Of a stretch of DNA of 64,000 nt, positions 26,044-36,879 are shown one piece after another (positions within the stretch are counted from its first letter, which is position 1; the number at the start of each line of letters is the position of its first letter). Origin of the DNA: Amphritea atlantica. Its GTDB lineage: Bacteria > Pseudomonadota > Gammaproteobacteria > Pseudomonadales > Balneatricaceae. The notes under the pieces are model-generated. The model worked only from the letters and a program-made list of their open reading frames with translations, ran no database searches and had not been told where the DNA came from. The stretch covers positions 212,438-276,437 of the forward strand of contig NZ_JAHKQE010000009.1 of the NCBI RefSeq assembly GCF_018860855.1, written 5' to 3'. The position numbers and the translations under genes are program-made.

Positions 26044-26628
26044 TTATTTAGCGGGAAGCCATGCAACCGCAGGATCAACCTTATAGCTCCAAGGCAGACC
26101 TGAGTTACGCCAGCCATTCACCGCACGTACACCTTTAGAGTCACCCTCTTTCAGCTTACTGCCTTCAAAACCATCGACTACAGTCCAGACGTTTTTATAA
26201 CCTTGCTCAGCCAATACATTCACGGCCGGCGCGCTGCGGGTTGATCCCGAGCGGCACATCATAATAATCGGTGTATCTGCCGTCGCGCCGAGCTGCTTAA
26301 GTTTTTCGGTGACTTGCTGAACAAAGTTAGGATTTTTCACCATCGCCCAGCCACCCTGCTTATCACTCCAGATGCTTGCATCAGCAACCATCCACGGCAC
26401 ATGAATACGCGTCGGCGTGGCGAAACCGGTAAATTTAATTTCGATCGGATCCCGCACATCCACAAGAATAGCGGCATCATTTTGCTGCATCATAGTCCAA
26501 GCCTCTGATGCGGTAACGTAAAGATCAAGGCGGGTTTGCGCTGTTTCTTTTGCTGGCTTATCGGCAGCAAACGAGGTCGCTGCCAACAGACAACTTAATA
26601 TGCTTGCGGCAATCACTGTTTTTTTCAT
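26044..26628 (-). CDS. Exported rhodanese-like sulfurtransferase
   Basis: A 194-residue protein with a clear signal peptide (KKTVIAASILSCLLAATSFAA) and a single rhodanese domain. The motif ILVDVRDPIEIKFTG and the active-site loop IMMCRSGSTRSA, with its catalytic Cys, are intact. The domain ends WRNSGLPWSYKV. It should act in the periplasm on thiosulfate, persulfide or a similar sulfur species; the true substrate is unknown. The DsrE-family gene follows on the same strand. Confidence 0.88.
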   Translation of the reverse strand: MKKTVIAASILSCLLAATSFAADKPAKETAQTRLDLYVTASEAWTMMQQNDAAILVDVRDPIEIKFTGFATPTRIHVPWMVADASIWSDKQGGWAMVKNPNFVQQVTEKLKQLGATADTPIIMMCRSGSTRSAPAVNVLAEQGYKNVWTVVDGFEGSKLKEGDSKGVRAVNGWRNSGLPWSYKVDPAVAWLPAK

Positions 26629-26714
26629 TTTCGTCTCCAGAGGGTTTTCCCCATTGCTGAAAACAATATATTAGAAGATGCTAATTAATGAAAGCCTTAA
26701 TTAGTGCCACAAGC

Positions 26715-26742
26715 AAAAAAAAACCACTCCGAAGAGTGGTTT
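26715..26742 (-). terminator. Terminator of mqo
   Basis: Minus-strand stem AAACCACTC/GAGTGGTTT with a four-base loop followed by a run of eight T, 37 bases past the mqo stop. Confidence 0.9.
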
Positions 26743-26778
26743 GCCTGTACTGCTTTAGATCGATAAAGCTATCTATGT

Positions 26779-28275
26779 TTAAGCTTGATAGTCCTTAGAA
26801 AGTTCCAATGTTGACAGAGTGCGCTGACGAATGGTGCGCAGCAACTGACCATCTTCAATCAGTGACTGACCATAAGATGGCACCATCTCTTTCATCTTCG
26901 CCTGCCACTCAGGAGTCGCCATACGTTCAGGGAAGCAACGCTCAATCACATTAATCATGGTAGGTGTTGCCGTTGATGCACCAGGAGACGCACCCAGCAA
27001 GGCAGCCAGACGCTTGTCTGAGGATGAGATTACCTCAGTACCAAACTCGAGCTTACCCTTACCTTTCTCATTTTTCTTAATAATCTGAACTCGCTGACCC
27101 GCGTAAGACAGATCCCAATCATCATCTTGCGCATCGGGGAAGAAACGACGCAGCGATTCCACGCGGTCAGCGTGTGATTGCATCACCTCACTGATGAGAT
27201 AACGGGTCAAATCCATGTTCTTAACCCCAACCTGCATGATTGGCTTAAGGTTGTTCAGACGCATACTCAGTGGCATATCCAGTGCGGAGCCCTTCTTCAA
27301 GAACTTGGTTGTGAAACCCGCAAATGGGCCAAACAACAATGCACGCTTACCATCGATTACCCGACTATCTAAATGAGGAACCGACATCGGTGGTGCACCA
27401 ATAGGCGCTTGGCCATACACCTTAGACATATGCCGTTCAACGATTTCAGGCTTCTTACAAACCAACCACTGGCCACTCACTGGGAAGCCGCCGTAACCAT
27501 CGCCTTCAGGGATACCGGACATCTGCAACAATGGCAGTGCGCCACCACCGGCACCGAAAAACAGAAACTTAGTACGAATATGTTCTGTTTTACCGGTATG
27601 GCCGTTTTTAACGCCAACCCGCCAGTCGCCATCACTATATTGGGACATATCTTCAACAGAGTGACTCAGCAGTAGATCGAAGCCTTCCTGCTGCTCGAGA
27701 TACTTCACCATATTACGCGCCAAGGCACCAAAGTTAACATCTGACCCATGAGCAACTCGAGTTGCCGCTACCGGCTCGTCAAGCTGACGATTCTGCATAA
27801 TCAATGGCATCCACTGACGCAAAACCTCAGGGTCATCCGAAAATTCCATTTCCGCAAACTGTGGTGATGCACTCAGGGTTTCATAACGTGTCCGTAAAAA
27901 GGCCACATTCTCAGCGCCCATCACAAAACTCTGATGGGGCACATTATTGATAAAATTATGAGGCTCTGGCAGATATTGGTGCTCAACCAGATAGGACCAA
28001 AACTGTAAGCTTTTTTCAAATGCGACGTTAATATCAAAAGCCTTATCGGTATTGATACTTCCGTCCTCATTCTGAGGGGTATAATTGAGTTCACAATAAG
28101 CCGCGTGGCCCGTACCCGCATTGTTCATTGCATCGGTACTTTCTTCAGCGACATGATCAAGACGTTCGACCATTGCGATTGTCATGGAGGGATCCAGCTG
28201 TTTAAGCAGAACCCCCAAAGTGGTGCTCATTGCACCTGCACCAACCAGCAGTACATCAACAGATTTTGAGGTCAT
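26779..28275 (-). CDS. mqo: Malate:quinone oxidoreductase
   Basis: FAD-dependent membrane-associated enzyme that oxidises malate to oxaloacetate and passes electrons to quinone, replacing or supplementing the NAD malate dehydrogenase in the citric-acid cycle. The 498-residue length is standard. The FAD-binding N-terminus DVLLVGAGAMSTTLGVLL, NNAGTGHAAYCELNYTP, FFGAGGGALPLLQMSGI and GASPGASTATPTM are all characteristic of Mqo. It is monocistronic, with its own terminator and a 450-base upstream region. Confidence 0.97.
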   Translation of the reverse strand: MTSKSVDVLLVGAGAMSTTLGVLLKQLDPSMTIAMVERLDHVAEESTDAMNNAGTGHAAYCELNYTPQNEDGSINTDKAFDINVAFEKSLQFWSYLVEHQYLPEPHNFINNVPHQSFVMGAENVAFLRTRYETLSASPQFAEMEFSDDPEVLRQWMPLIMQNRQLDEPVAATRVAHGSDVNFGALARNMVKYLEQQEGFDLLLSHSVEDMSQYSDGDWRVGVKNGHTGKTEHIRTKFLFFGAGGGALPLLQMSGIPEGDGYGGFPVSGQWLVCKKPEIVERHMSKVYGQAPIGAPPMSVPHLDSRVIDGKRALLFGPFAGFTTKFLKKGSALDMPLSMRLNNLKPIMQVGVKNMDLTRYLISEVMQSHADRVESLRRFFPDAQDDDWDLSYAGQRVQIIKKNEKGKGKLEFGTEVISSSDKRLAALLGASPGASTATPTMINVIERCFPERMATPEWQAKMKEMVPSYGQSLIEDGQLLRTIRQRTLSTLELSKDYQA

Positions 28276-28724
28276 ACAAACTTCGCCATTTGACTATAGA
28301 TAATGGATGCAGAGACCCTTTCAGAAAGGAAGCTTTTGGCCGAACAAGAGAATATCAACAAAAAAAATATGTTATAACCGCTTGATATAACTGAAACAAT
28401 CCCTGGCAGCCCGATTGATATGCTACTGCTAGATCGAATAAGCAGGCTAACAGTGTATCAGGCTTATGCTGTGCTGCTGATTATACGCATTCCAAGGAAA
28501 AAATCTTGTGCATTGCAGTAAAATATCATCATCCCTTAGGCTTATTCTTATCCTAAAGTAGTAAGCGTAAGACGTAATTTTAACTGAAAGATAATTGCAA
28601 AAAGATAGATTTAGAGATACGTATTAACTCACCAACGTAAATGCACCGATATGAGCCCGCAGCAACCCATATCGGATAATCAAAAAGGGCCGCAGCCCTT
28701 TTCATTATTTACGTTTTTATAGAC
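28276..28724. other. Intergenic region upstream of mqo
   Basis: No gene recognised. The left part must carry the mqo promoter (AT-rich, with AAAAAAAATATG near 28361). A weak inverted repeat TTAGG/CCTAA sits at about 28536-28557. The right end holds the terminator of the chemoreceptor gene. The middle is unexplained, and no small ORF with a convincing ribosome-binding site was found. Confidence 0.5.
28681..28703 (-). terminator. Terminator of the chemoreceptor gene
   Basis: Minus-strand stem AAAAGGGC/GCCCTTTT with a four-base loop, about 22 bases past the stop codon, followed by Ts. Confidence 0.88.
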
Positions 28725-30392
28725 TCAAGAAACTTTAAAGCGTTCCACTAATGTTTGCAGCCTATCGGCATCATCAGACAATTTCTTAACTTCCAGCTTG
28801 TTTTCACCGGCAATCGCCGACGAGTTTTCAGAATAGCCGGCTATCTCGGTCACCGTTTGATTCAGGTTATCACACACCTGACTCTGCTGCTCGGCCGCCG
28901 TCGCAATCACCACCGACATATCCTGGATCTGATTCATATGCTCAACGACTTTATTCAGTTCACACATCCCCTGCTCTGACTGATGAACCGCCAGATCGGT
29001 CTGCTGAAAACTATGTTGCATACTTCGCACCGCCTCACCAGAGGCTTTTTTCAGCTGCTCAATACTCTCATGCACCTGCAATGTACTGGCCTGCGTCCGA
29101 GTCGCTAAAGTACGGACTTCATCGGCAACCACTGCAAAGCCACGTCCTTGCTCTCCGGCTCGGGCCGCTTCTATGGCAGCATTCAATGCCAACAGGTTAG
29201 TCTGGGCGGCAATCTCCTGAATCACACTCACCACGGAGATAATATCCTGCACATTATTCTCCAGTGTAGAGATCGCTTTATTAGAGCCCGACACATCTTC
29301 AGCCAACACTTTTACCGCAGAGGTTAACTCTGTCACGCTCGTCCCCGCTCGACCGATATTTTCACGGGATTCATTAGTCGAGGTTGCTGTCTCAGCGGTA
29401 TTATGGGCGATATCAGCTGCCGTCGCTGACATCTCTGACATAGCCGAGGCTGAGTGTTCAATCTGAACCTGCAACTTACCTTGCTGCTCACTCACCGCAT
29501 AAATTCTATCGCTAATAAAACGAGCTCGCTTTGTCACACTCGCTGATAACCCAACTAAATCGGTGATCATACTTTCTAAAGTTGCGATAAAACCATTAAA
29601 GTTATGCGCCAGCTCGGCTAACTCATGATCGCCTTCCACATGCAATCTAACGCTCAGGTCAGCGTCACCCGACACCAACTCTTTCATCGAAGCAGAAATG
29701 CTCAATAACGGTAGCATCACCGAACGCTTAACCAGAGAACTGAAAATGATGGCCAACAGTAGTAACACCATGCTGGCAAGACCAAAATAGAGCAACAGAG
29801 TCGATTGGTTTTCAGAAGAGGCTTGGTCCAGATCACTGAGTACTGCATTCACATCATCAAGATAGAACCCTGTACCGATCATCAAATCCCAGCGTTCCAG
29901 ATAGAAGGCATAAGAGAGCTTCTCTTCTGCCACCTTCTGATTAGGTTTTGGAAAATGATAACTGACGATCCCGCCACCGTTTTGTCCCGCTTTAACCAGT
30001 TCACGTACTAAATAAACGCCATTCGCATCCTTTAGATCCCAATAATTTTCGCCGATCCCTTTATCACTATTCCCTAGAAAGACCCGATCACCCTTCCCGG
30101 TGTAACCAAAAAAATAGCCATTATCACCAAACTTTAAAGTCCGCAGCGTCGGCAAAGCCTCTTCCAATGAACCACCATTCTCATATAACTGGCGGACAGC
30201 GCTATACGCCATCTCGTTCATAAACTTCAGTTCTTCGCGTTTCATCTCGACAAACTTGATATTAGCTAGATCAAGTTGCTCCTGTCTTAGCTGCTCGCTT
30301 TCAAATAAAGTTAGCAAAAACAGTATGATTGCTAACAAAACAACGGGAGCGGCACTCATTATCGTGAGGCGCTTACTGATCGATAGGGTCAT
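28725..30392 (-). CDS. Methyl-accepting chemotaxis protein with single Cache domain
   Basis: A 555-residue inner-membrane chemoreceptor. One transmembrane helix at the N-terminus ([15 protein letters not shown]) precedes a periplasmic sCache-type domain with [16 protein letters not shown] and [18 protein letters not shown] second helix (about 200-220) leads to HAMP and a cytoplasmic signalling domain whose hairpin tip reads [20 protein letters not shown]. The ligand is unknown; sCache domains often bind small carboxylates. It stands alone with its own terminator. Confidence 0.94.
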   Translation of the reverse strand: MTLSISKRLTIMSAAPVVLLAIILFLLTLFESEQLRQEQLDLANIKFVEMKREELKFMNEMAYSAVRQLYENGGSLEEALPTLRTLKFGDNGYFFGYTGKGDRVFLGNSDKGIGENYWDLKDANGVYLVRELVKAGQNGGGIVSYHFPKPNQKVAEEKLSYAFYLERWDLMIGTGFYLDDVNAVLSDLDQASSENQSTLLLYFGLASMVLLLLAIIFSSLVKRSVMLPLLSISASMKELVSGDADLSVRLHVEGDHELAELAHNFNGFIATLESMITDLVGLSASVTKRARFISDRIYAVSEQQGKLQVQIEHSASAMSEMSATAADIAHNTAETATSTNESRENIGRAGTSVTELTSAVKVLAEDVSGSNKAISTLENNVQDIISVVSVIQEIAAQTNLLALNAAIEAARAGEQGRGFAVVADEVRTLATRTQASTLQVHESIEQLKKASGEAVRSMQHSFQQTDLAVHQSEQGMCELNKVVEHMNQIQDMSVVIATAAEQQSQVCDNLNQTVTEIAGYSENSSAIAGENKLEVKKLSDDADRLQTLVERFKVS

Positions 30393-30509
30393 CGGCTGAC
30401 TCTCTTTTAACTAATGTGGGTTGATTACATACGTAACCCTGACTTTTATCAAACCAAGTGTCCCCATTACGAGGCTACACATTGACAACAGCGGGGAAAT
30501 AACAGGTAT

Positions 30510-30536
30510 AAAAAAAGCGGCCATATGCCGCTTTTA
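30510..30536 (-). terminator. Terminator of fabV
   Basis: Minus-strand stem AAAAGCGGC/GCCGCTTTT with a five-base loop and a following T run, about 20 bases after the fabV stop. Confidence 0.88.
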
Positions 30537-30553
30537 ATCGAACTCATTAAAGC

Positions 30554-31747
30554 TTAGATATCAATGACATCAAATTCAACCAAAGGGCTGACATCTTCAT
30601 CATAATCAACACCCTCTAAGCCAAAACCAAACAGCTTCAAGAACTCATCCTTATAAAGTTGATAGTCGGTCAATTCAAAGAGGTTTTCACTGGTGACCTG
30701 TGGCCATAGCTCGCTACACTTTTGCTGGATATCATCACGCAGCTCCCAGTCATCCATGCGCAACCGATTTTCCTCATCCACTTTACCGCTATCACCCGCA
30801 ATACCGGTGCTGAATAAACGGTACACCTGCTCCATGCAGCCTTCATGAACACCTTCAGCGCGCATAATTTTAAATACCATGGAGAGATACAGTGGCATCA
30901 CCGGAATCGCTGAACTGGCTTGGGTAACGACGGATTTCAATACCGCAACATTCGCGCTACCGCCCTTAGCCGCTAACTTAGTATTCAGCTCGCCTGCGGC
31001 ACGATCAACATCTTTTTTCGCCTGACCTAGTGCGCCGTCCCAGTAAATAGGCCAAGTAATATCCGTACCAATGTAGCTATAGGCAACCGACTTACAGCCT
31101 TCGGCCAGCACACCGGCTTCATCCAGCATATTGACCCATAATTCCCAATCTTGGCCGCCCATCACAGTGACCGTATCGGCGATCTCCTGCTCGGTCGCAG
31201 GTTCGACTTCCGCTTCGATAATAATATCTTTATTGGTATCAATCGCCGTTGAACGATACGTTTCACCGATAGGTTTTAAGCATGAACGAATGACTTCACC
31301 GGTATCCGGCATCTTACGGACTGGAGATGCGAGGGAATAAACCACCAGATCAATCTGACCTAAATCTTCTTTAATCAGATCAATGGTTTTTTGTTTCGCT
31401 TCATTAGAGAACGCATCGCCGTTCAGGCTTTTTGCGTACAGGCCCGCTTCATGGGCTTTCTTATCAAATGCCGCGGCATTGTACCAACCGGCAGTACCGG
31501 TTTTTCTTTCCGTCGCTGGCTTTTCGAAAAACACCCCGATAGTGGCAGCACCACAGCCGAACGCAGCGGAGATACGTGACGACATACCGTAACCACTAGA
31601 CGAACCGATCACCAATACACGCTTAGGGCCGTTTTCAATCGGACCTTGCGCCTTGGTGTAGTCGATCTGTTCCTGAATATTACGCTCACACCCTACTGGA
31701 TGGGTTGTGGTACAGATAAAGCCACGAATCTTCGGTTTGATAATCAT
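30554..31747 (-). CDS. fabV: FabV-type enoyl-ACP/trans-2-enoyl-CoA reductase
   Basis: NADH-dependent reductase that completes each fatty-acid elongation cycle. At 397 residues it is much larger than FabI, as expected for FabV. The N-terminus [20 protein letters not shown] and the Rossmann turn [16 protein letters not shown] are typical. The extended catalytic Tyr-x8-Lys motif is visible within [20 protein letters not shown] (Tyr and Lys eight residues apart in [10 protein letters not shown]). FabV enzymes tend to be insensitive to triclosan. It has no operon partner. Confidence 0.95.
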   Translation of the reverse strand: MIIKPKIRGFICTTTHPVGCERNIQEQIDYTKAQGPIENGPKRVLVIGSSSGYGMSSRISAAFGCGAATIGVFFEKPATERKTGTAGWYNAAAFDKKAHEAGLYAKSLNGDAFSNEAKQKTIDLIKEDLGQIDLVVYSLASPVRKMPDTGEVIRSCLKPIGETYRSTAIDTNKDIIIEAEVEPATEQEIADTVTVMGGQDWELWVNMLDEAGVLAEGCKSVAYSYIGTDITWPIYWDGALGQAKKDVDRAAGELNTKLAAKGGSANVAVLKSVVTQASSAIPVMPLYLSMVFKIMRAEGVHEGCMEQVYRLFSTGIAGDSGKVDEENRLRMDDWELRDDIQQKCSELWPQVTSENLFELTDYQLYKDEFLKLFGFGLEGVDYDEDVSPLVEFDVIDI

Positions 31748-31902
31748 TATGGATCCACTTTACTTGTCATTCCCGCTGACGAACCTGTCGTGCTGTCCGC
31801 GCGAGACGTTTTGAAATCGTTGTTTAAATTGGCACCTGAAACAGCCGGTAAAGATAACCGATTTTAACCGTCTAATACAGTTAAAGCCGTACAAACTGGT
31901 AC

Positions 31903-31939
31903 AAAAAAAGCCCACCTTCACTCATAAAGGTGAGCTTTT
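31903..31939 (-). terminator. Terminator of the etfBA genes
   Basis: Minus-strand hairpin AAAAGCTCACCTT/AAGGTGGGCTTTTTTT with one mismatch, about 80 bases past the etfA stop. Confidence 0.8.
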
Positions 31940-32016
31940 ATACTATCGTAAACCACGATTGAGTGCCTAGGCATCGATAGAATGGTGTTTTATGTACCGT
32001 ACTTTAACGCAACGAA

Positions 32017-32946
32017 TTACAGCTTAGCGTCCAACTCAGGCACGGCATCAAACAGGTCTGCCACGAGGCCATAATCTGCGACTGAGAAAATAGGCGCTTC
32101 TTCGTCTTTGTTAATCGCAACAATGACTTTAGAGTCTTTCATCCCCGCTAGATGCTGAATGGCACCGGAGATACCCACCGCAATATAGAGATCAGGGGCA
32201 ACGATTTTACCGGTCTGACCGACCTGCATATCATTAGGTACAAAGCCCGCATCAACCGCGGCCCGAGACGCACCGACAGCCGCGCCTAATTTATCCGCGA
32301 GCGATTCCAGTAAGGCGAAGTTTTCACCATTGCCCATGCCTCGGCCACCAGACACAATCACCTTAGCCGCCGTTAACTCAGGACGGTCACTCTTGGCCAT
32401 GGTTTCACCGATAAAACTTGAAGTACCCGCATCATGAACGGCCGTCACCGCTTCTATAGAAGCACTGCCACCTTCAGCGGCTGCCGCATCGAAACCCGTA
32501 GTACGCACGGTGATGACTTTGATCGGATCAAGGGATTTAACCGTCGCGATCGCATTACCTGCATAGATAGGTCGGGCAAAGGTATCATCACTCTCAACCG
32601 CCATCACATCAGACAATTGCACGACATCGAGTAATGCCGCGACCCGAGGCAGTAGATTTTTACCACCGGTAGTCGCCGGCGCAATAATATGAGAATAATT
32701 AGCACCCAACTCAGCCACCAAGAGGCTAACGTTCTCAGCCAACTGATGTTCATAAACGGGATTATCCGACAGTAACACCTGAGAAACACCGGCCACGGCA
32801 GCGGCTTCATCAGCGACTGCCTGACAACCGCCACCGGCCACCAACACATGGATATCACCAGATAGTTGAGTCGCCGCCGTTACGGCATTCAAAGTAGCGC
32901 CTTTGAGGGACTGGTTATCATGCTCTGCAATAATCAGAATAGCCAT
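32017..32946 (-). CDS. etfA: Electron-transfer flavoprotein alpha subunit
   Basis: FAD-binding subunit of the soluble heterodimer that takes electrons from acyl-CoA dehydrogenases and hands them to ETF:quinone oxidoreductase. The 309-residue length is normal. The C-terminal FAD domain has [33 protein letters not shown] and [17 protein letters not shown], the family signature. The start overlaps the etfB stop by one base (32946). The neighbouring acyl-CoA dehydrogenase at 38868 is a plausible electron donor. Confidence 0.96.
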   Translation of the reverse strand: MAILIIAEHDNQSLKGATLNAVTAATQLSGDIHVLVAGGGCQAVADEAAAVAGVSQVLLSDNPVYEHQLAENVSLLVAELGANYSHIIAPATTGGKNLLPRVAALLDVVQLSDVMAVESDDTFARPIYAGNAIATVKSLDPIKVITVRTTGFDAAAAEGGSASIEAVTAVHDAGTSSFIGETMAKSDRPELTAAKVIVSGGRGMGNGENFALLESLADKLGAAVGASRAAVDAGFVPNDMQVGQTGKIVAPDLYIAVGISGAIQHLAGMKDSKVIVAINKDEEAPIFSVADYGLVADLFDAVPELDAKL

Positions 32947-33695
32947 CAGATCACCTTCGCTTCATTCTTGAGTTTATCCACCAACTCTTCCACCGAGGCC
33001 ACCTTAATACCCGCTTGACGAGCAGCAGGTGGTGCCACTTTCAACAGCTGGGTATGGGCTTTAACCTCGACACCGAGATCTGCCGGTGTTTTAGTGTCCA
33101 GTGGTTTGCGCTTCGCTTTCATGATATTCGGTAACGACGCATAACGCGGTTCGTTCAAGCGTAGATCGGTGGTCACAATGGCCGGCATCGCCAGCTCAAC
33201 GGTTTGCAAACCACCATCGACTTCACGCGTTACCTGAACCTTGTCACCATCGACCTTTACTTCAGAGGCAAAGGTACCCTGTGGCATTTTCGTCAGCGCG
33301 GCCAACATCTGACCGGTCTGATTATTATCAGAATCGATGGCCTGCTTACCCATAATGACCAAGCCTGGCTGTTCCTCTTCAACCACTTTGGCGAGTAACT
33401 TAGCCACAGTTAAAGATTCCAGATGCTCGTCGGACTGAATCAGCATGCCTCGATCAGCGCCCAGCGCCAACGCGGTTCTAATCTGTTCCTGAGCGGCCTG
33501 TGGTCCCAATGAAACCACTACCACCTCAGATGCAACGCCTGCCTCTTTGAGGCGTACCGCTTCTTCGACGGCGATTTCACAGAACGGATTCATCGCCATT
33601 TTTACATTATTCAAATCAACATCGCTGTTATCAGACTTAACCCGTACTTTTACGTTGTAGTCGATAACGCGTTTGACAGTTACCAGCACTTTCAT
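32946..33695 (-). CDS. etfB: Electron-transfer flavoprotein beta subunit
   Basis: AMP-binding partner of EtfA, 249 residues, cytosolic. It starts [19 protein letters not shown] and carries [16 protein letters not shown] and the recognition-loop region [19 protein letters not shown] typical of EtfB. Its stop overlaps the etfA start. It lies 149 bases downstream of the prpE-like gene on the same strand, so the pair may belong to the valine/propionate transcript or have its own promoter in that gap. Confidence 0.96.
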   Translation of the reverse strand: MKVLVTVKRVIDYNVKVRVKSDNSDVDLNNVKMAMNPFCEIAVEEAVRLKEAGVASEVVVVSLGPQAAQEQIRTALALGADRGMLIQSDEHLESLTVAKLLAKVVEEEQPGLVIMGKQAIDSDNNQTGQMLAALTKMPQGTFASEVKVDGDKVQVTREVDGGLQTVELAMPAIVTTDLRLNEPRYASLPNIMKAKRKPLDTKTPADLGVEVKAHTQLLKVAPPAARQAGIKVASVEELVDKLKNEAKVI

Positions 33696-33844
33696 CTGTC
33701 TATCGCCTTTGCTTTTCTATTATCAAAAAGGGTCGTGCATCACATCTATTTCCAACAGCCACATAAACTGAGGCGCTTGCTCAGTCTACCGATCAAAGGT
33801 TATGACACAACAACCCTATAGGGTGAGGTGCTAGTAGCGAGTCT

Positions 33845-35731
33845 TTATCGCATACCCGCCTGATCCATGAGCTCGGTAATTTCTGTCAGAATGCTCTCGT
33901 CATCAATAGTCGATGGCATCTTATAGTCATCGTTGGCAGCAATTTTACGCAGAATAGCCCGCAAAATTTTACCGGAGCGAGTTTTCGGCAACCGCTGGAC
34001 GATGATGGCTCGACGGAAACAGGCCAGCGCACCGACCTGATCACGCACCATTTTCACCAGCTCAGCTTCAAGCTGAGCTTCATCAACTTCTTCACCGGCT
34101 TTCAGTACAATCAACCCTACCGGCACCTGCCCTTTAAGCGCATCATTCGCACCGATGACCGCACATTCAGCCACCGCCGGATGGGAGGAAACCACCTCTT
34201 CCATCTCGCCGGTTGAAAGACGATGCCCAGATACATTGATCACATCGTCGGTGCGGCCTGTAATGTAGACATAACCATCCTCATCGATAAAGCCACCGTC
34301 TCCGGTGTGATAATACCCAGGGAAAGCCGTGAGGTAGGAATCGGTAAACCGTTGCGGTTGATTCCAGATATCCCAAGCAACACCCGGCGGCATCGGCAGA
34401 GTAACGACAATATTACCGGTTTCGTTCGCTTCAACCGGCTGCCCTTCGCCATCGACAACCCGAATATCATAACCAGGAATCGCTTTATTGGTGGAACCCA
34501 AGCGCGCTTCGGATGGATTATCCCAGCCCATCATCGGCGAGGTCATTGGCCAGCCGGTTTCGGTTTGCCACCAGTGATCGATCACCGGCACCTGCAGCAA
34601 GGTATCGAGCCATTGATAGGTGGACGAATCGAGTTTTTCACCGGCGACGAACACCCAGTTCAGACTGGATAGATCATACTTCTTGGCCAACGCCCCCTCA
34701 GGGTCTTCTTTACGAATGGCTCTAAACGCGGTGGGCGCACAGAACATCGAGTTAACCTTATATTCATCAATGACACGCCAGAAAGTACCCGCATCAGGGG
34801 TTCTAATCGGCTTACCTTCAAAGAAGATGGCGCTACAGCCGCCCATCAGCGGCCCGTAGACAATAAAGGAGTGGCCCACGACCCAACCAATATCGGAAGC
34901 ACCCCACCACACATCGCCAGGATTCATACCATAGACATTATGCAGTGCGTAGTTCAGCGCCACCGCATGGCCGCCGTTATCACGGACAATGCCTTTAGGC
35001 GCGCCGGTGGTGCCTGAGGTATAAAGAATATACAGCGGATCACTGCCTTTTACGGGCACACAATCGGCAGGCTCTGCACCATGCTGACAGTCATACCAAT
35101 CCAGATCCCGCTCGGCATTCATCTCAGCCACCAGCATCGGACGCTGACAGACGATGGTATGCTCAGGTTTGTGACTCGCCAGCTCAATCGCTTTATCAAC
35201 CAAAGGCTTATAAGCAATGGTCTTATCAAATTCGATACCGCAGGAAGCGGTCAAAATCACCTTAGGCTTAGCATCATCTATCCGAATAGCCATCTCATGA
35301 GGTGCGAAGCCACCAAAGACGACCGAATGAATTGCCCCTAAGCGGGCACAGGCCAACATTGCCACCGCCGCTTCGGGAATCATTGGCATATAGATAACGA
35401 CCGTATCGCCTTTGCCAACGCCTAACCGTTTTAAGCCACCCGCGAAGCGAGCCACTTTGGTGTGTAACTGTTTATAGGTAATTTGTTGTTTCGTGTCAGT
35501 TGCTGGTGAATCGTAATACAGGGCAACCTGATCGCCACGGGTTTCGAGGTGTTGATCCAGTGCGAGATAGCAGCTATTCATTTCGCCATCAGCATACCAA
35601 CTAAAGGTGCCATTCTCGGTTTTGCTCAGAATTGTTTCTGGCGCTTTAAACCAGTTAATACGCTTTGCTTGTTCAGCCCAATAGGCTTCTGGATTCTGTT
35701 GCGCAGCCAGATATTCTTCGTTATATCCCAT
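33845..35731 (-). CDS. prpE: Propionyl-CoA synthetase-type acyl-CoA synthetase
   Basis: ATP-dependent activation of a short acid (propionate or a similar acid) to its CoA thioester. The 628-residue protein has the ANL-superfamily motifs in order: YILYTSGTTGAPKGI, the WWQTETGWP motif, YHTGDGGFIDEDGYVYITGR and the acylation Lys in KTRSGKILR. The N-terminus (EAYWAEQAKRINWFKAPE) and the overall pattern are closer to PrpE than to acetyl-CoA synthetase. Position beside the valine-degradation genes, whose end product is propionyl-CoA, supports a propionate role, but other short acids are possible. Confidence 0.88.
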   Translation of the reverse strand: MGYNEEYLAAQQNPEAYWAEQAKRINWFKAPETILSKTENGTFSWYADGEMNSCYLALDQHLETRGDQVALYYDSPATDTKQQITYKQLHTKVARFAGGLKRLGVGKGDTVVIYMPMIPEAAVAMLACARLGAIHSVVFGGFAPHEMAIRIDDAKPKVILTASCGIEFDKTIAYKPLVDKAIELASHKPEHTIVCQRPMLVAEMNAERDLDWYDCQHGAEPADCVPVKGSDPLYILYTSGTTGAPKGIVRDNGGHAVALNYALHNVYGMNPGDVWWGASDIGWVVGHSFIVYGPLMGGCSAIFFEGKPIRTPDAGTFWRVIDEYKVNSMFCAPTAFRAIRKEDPEGALAKKYDLSSLNWVFVAGEKLDSSTYQWLDTLLQVPVIDHWWQTETGWPMTSPMMGWDNPSEARLGSTNKAIPGYDIRVVDGEGQPVEANETGNIVVTLPMPPGVAWDIWNQPQRFTDSYLTAFPGYYHTGDGGFIDEDGYVYITGRTDDVINVSGHRLSTGEMEEVVSSHPAVAECAVIGANDALKGQVPVGLIVLKAGEEVDEAQLEAELVKMVRDQVGALACFRRAIIVQRLPKTRSGKILRAILRKIAANDDYKMPSTIDDESILTEITELMDQAGMR

Positions 35732-35810
35732 TACCGACTCCGGATTGTTTTTATAGGGGGAGTCTGCCGGCGATTGACACCGGCAGCGGTGCTAGATTAT
35801 CAGTATTAAA

Positions 35811-36701
35811 TTAACTGTCTTGATAGAGCTTGATGACGCTCGAGAAATCGAGACCACCATTGCCTTTTGATTTGTGCAGGCTGAACAAAGAACGGGCGGC
35901 AGAGCCCATTGGTACCGGTGAATTACTCTGCTGACTCAGCTCCATCGCCAAACCGAGATCTTTAAACATCAGGTCGACTTGGAAACCACCTTTATAATCA
36001 TTGGAGGAAGGGACACCCGCCATCACACCTGGTACTGGGTTGTACACTTGCAGCGCCCAGTTATTACCAGAGCTTTGCTTCATAATTTCAGATAACACCG
36101 CTGGATCGAGTCCATTTTTCATGCCCATATTCAGCGCTTCACTGGTGCCCGCCATCAGAATCGACAGCATCATATTATTACAGGCTTTGGCGATCTGCCC
36201 TGCACCGCTTTGACCCGCATGGAAGATATTCTTACCCATGCAATCAAGAATCGGCTTAGCTTTGGCAAACTGTGCATCAGTCGCCCCCACCATGAAAGCC
36301 AAGGTTCCTGCCACCGCACCACCAACACCACCCGATACCGGCGCATCGATAAAGCTCAAACCACGCTCATTGGCTGCGGCAGACACACTTTGAGCCGTCG
36401 CTGCATCAATGGTTGAAGAGTCAATAATCAGCGCATCTTTGGAGATCACATCAAACAAAGGCGCATCACCGGTTTGATACAACCCTTTAACATGTACACC
36501 GGCTGGCAACATAGAAACAATAAAATCAGCGCCGGTCGCCGCTTCAACAGCAGAGGTTGCCGCATGACCGCCCTCAGCCGCAACGGTATCGAGCGCTGCC
36601 TGAGACAGATCAAACGCGTTAACTTCATGCCCTGCTTTCAGCAGGTTAATTGCCATTGGGCCACCCATGTTGCCCAGTCCGATAAATCCTATCGTAGCCA
36701 T
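35811..36701 (-). CDS. mmsB: 3-hydroxyisobutyrate dehydrogenase
   Basis: NAD-dependent oxidation of 3-hydroxyisobutyrate to methylmalonate semialdehyde in valine breakdown. The 296-residue protein starts with the Rossmann motif GFIGLGNMGGPMAINLLKAG. The substrate-binding DAPVSGGVGGAVAGTLAFM and the catalytic Lys in GQIAKACNNMML are present. Length and context (hydrolase, enoyl-CoA hydratase and mmsA on the same strand) support MmsB. Confidence 0.94.
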   Translation of the reverse strand: MATIGFIGLGNMGGPMAINLLKAGHEVNAFDLSQAALDTVAAEGGHAATSAVEAATGADFIVSMLPAGVHVKGLYQTGDAPLFDVISKDALIIDSSTIDAATAQSVSAAANERGLSFIDAPVSGGVGGAVAGTLAFMVGATDAQFAKAKPILDCMGKNIFHAGQSGAGQIAKACNNMMLSILMAGTSEALNMGMKNGLDPAVLSEIMKQSSGNNWALQVYNPVPGVMAGVPSSNDYKGGFQVDLMFKDLGLAMELSQQSNSPVPMGSAARSLFSLHKSKGNGGLDFSSVIKLYQDS

Positions 36702-36879
36702 ATCACTTTGCCTCTTATATTTATTCTGGACCTCAACCGCCGCTGACTGAACTCGCCGTTCGACACCCCTCTCAGGTTGTCATCACAGCGGCGCACGTCA
36801 GTCGGGCGTTATCGACGTCCTTGGATTGCAAAAAATTGTTATAAATCGTTTTTTAACTCGATGACGTCACGCTGCGCTT

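Noticed and set aside
31646..31867. Plus-strand frame crossing the fabV start
   Set aside because: Overlaps the fabV N-terminus and promoter region, with no recognisable domain and no ribosome-binding site.
34223..34672. Plus-strand frame of 149 codons
   Set aside because: Antisense to the highly conserved core of the PrpE-type synthetase.
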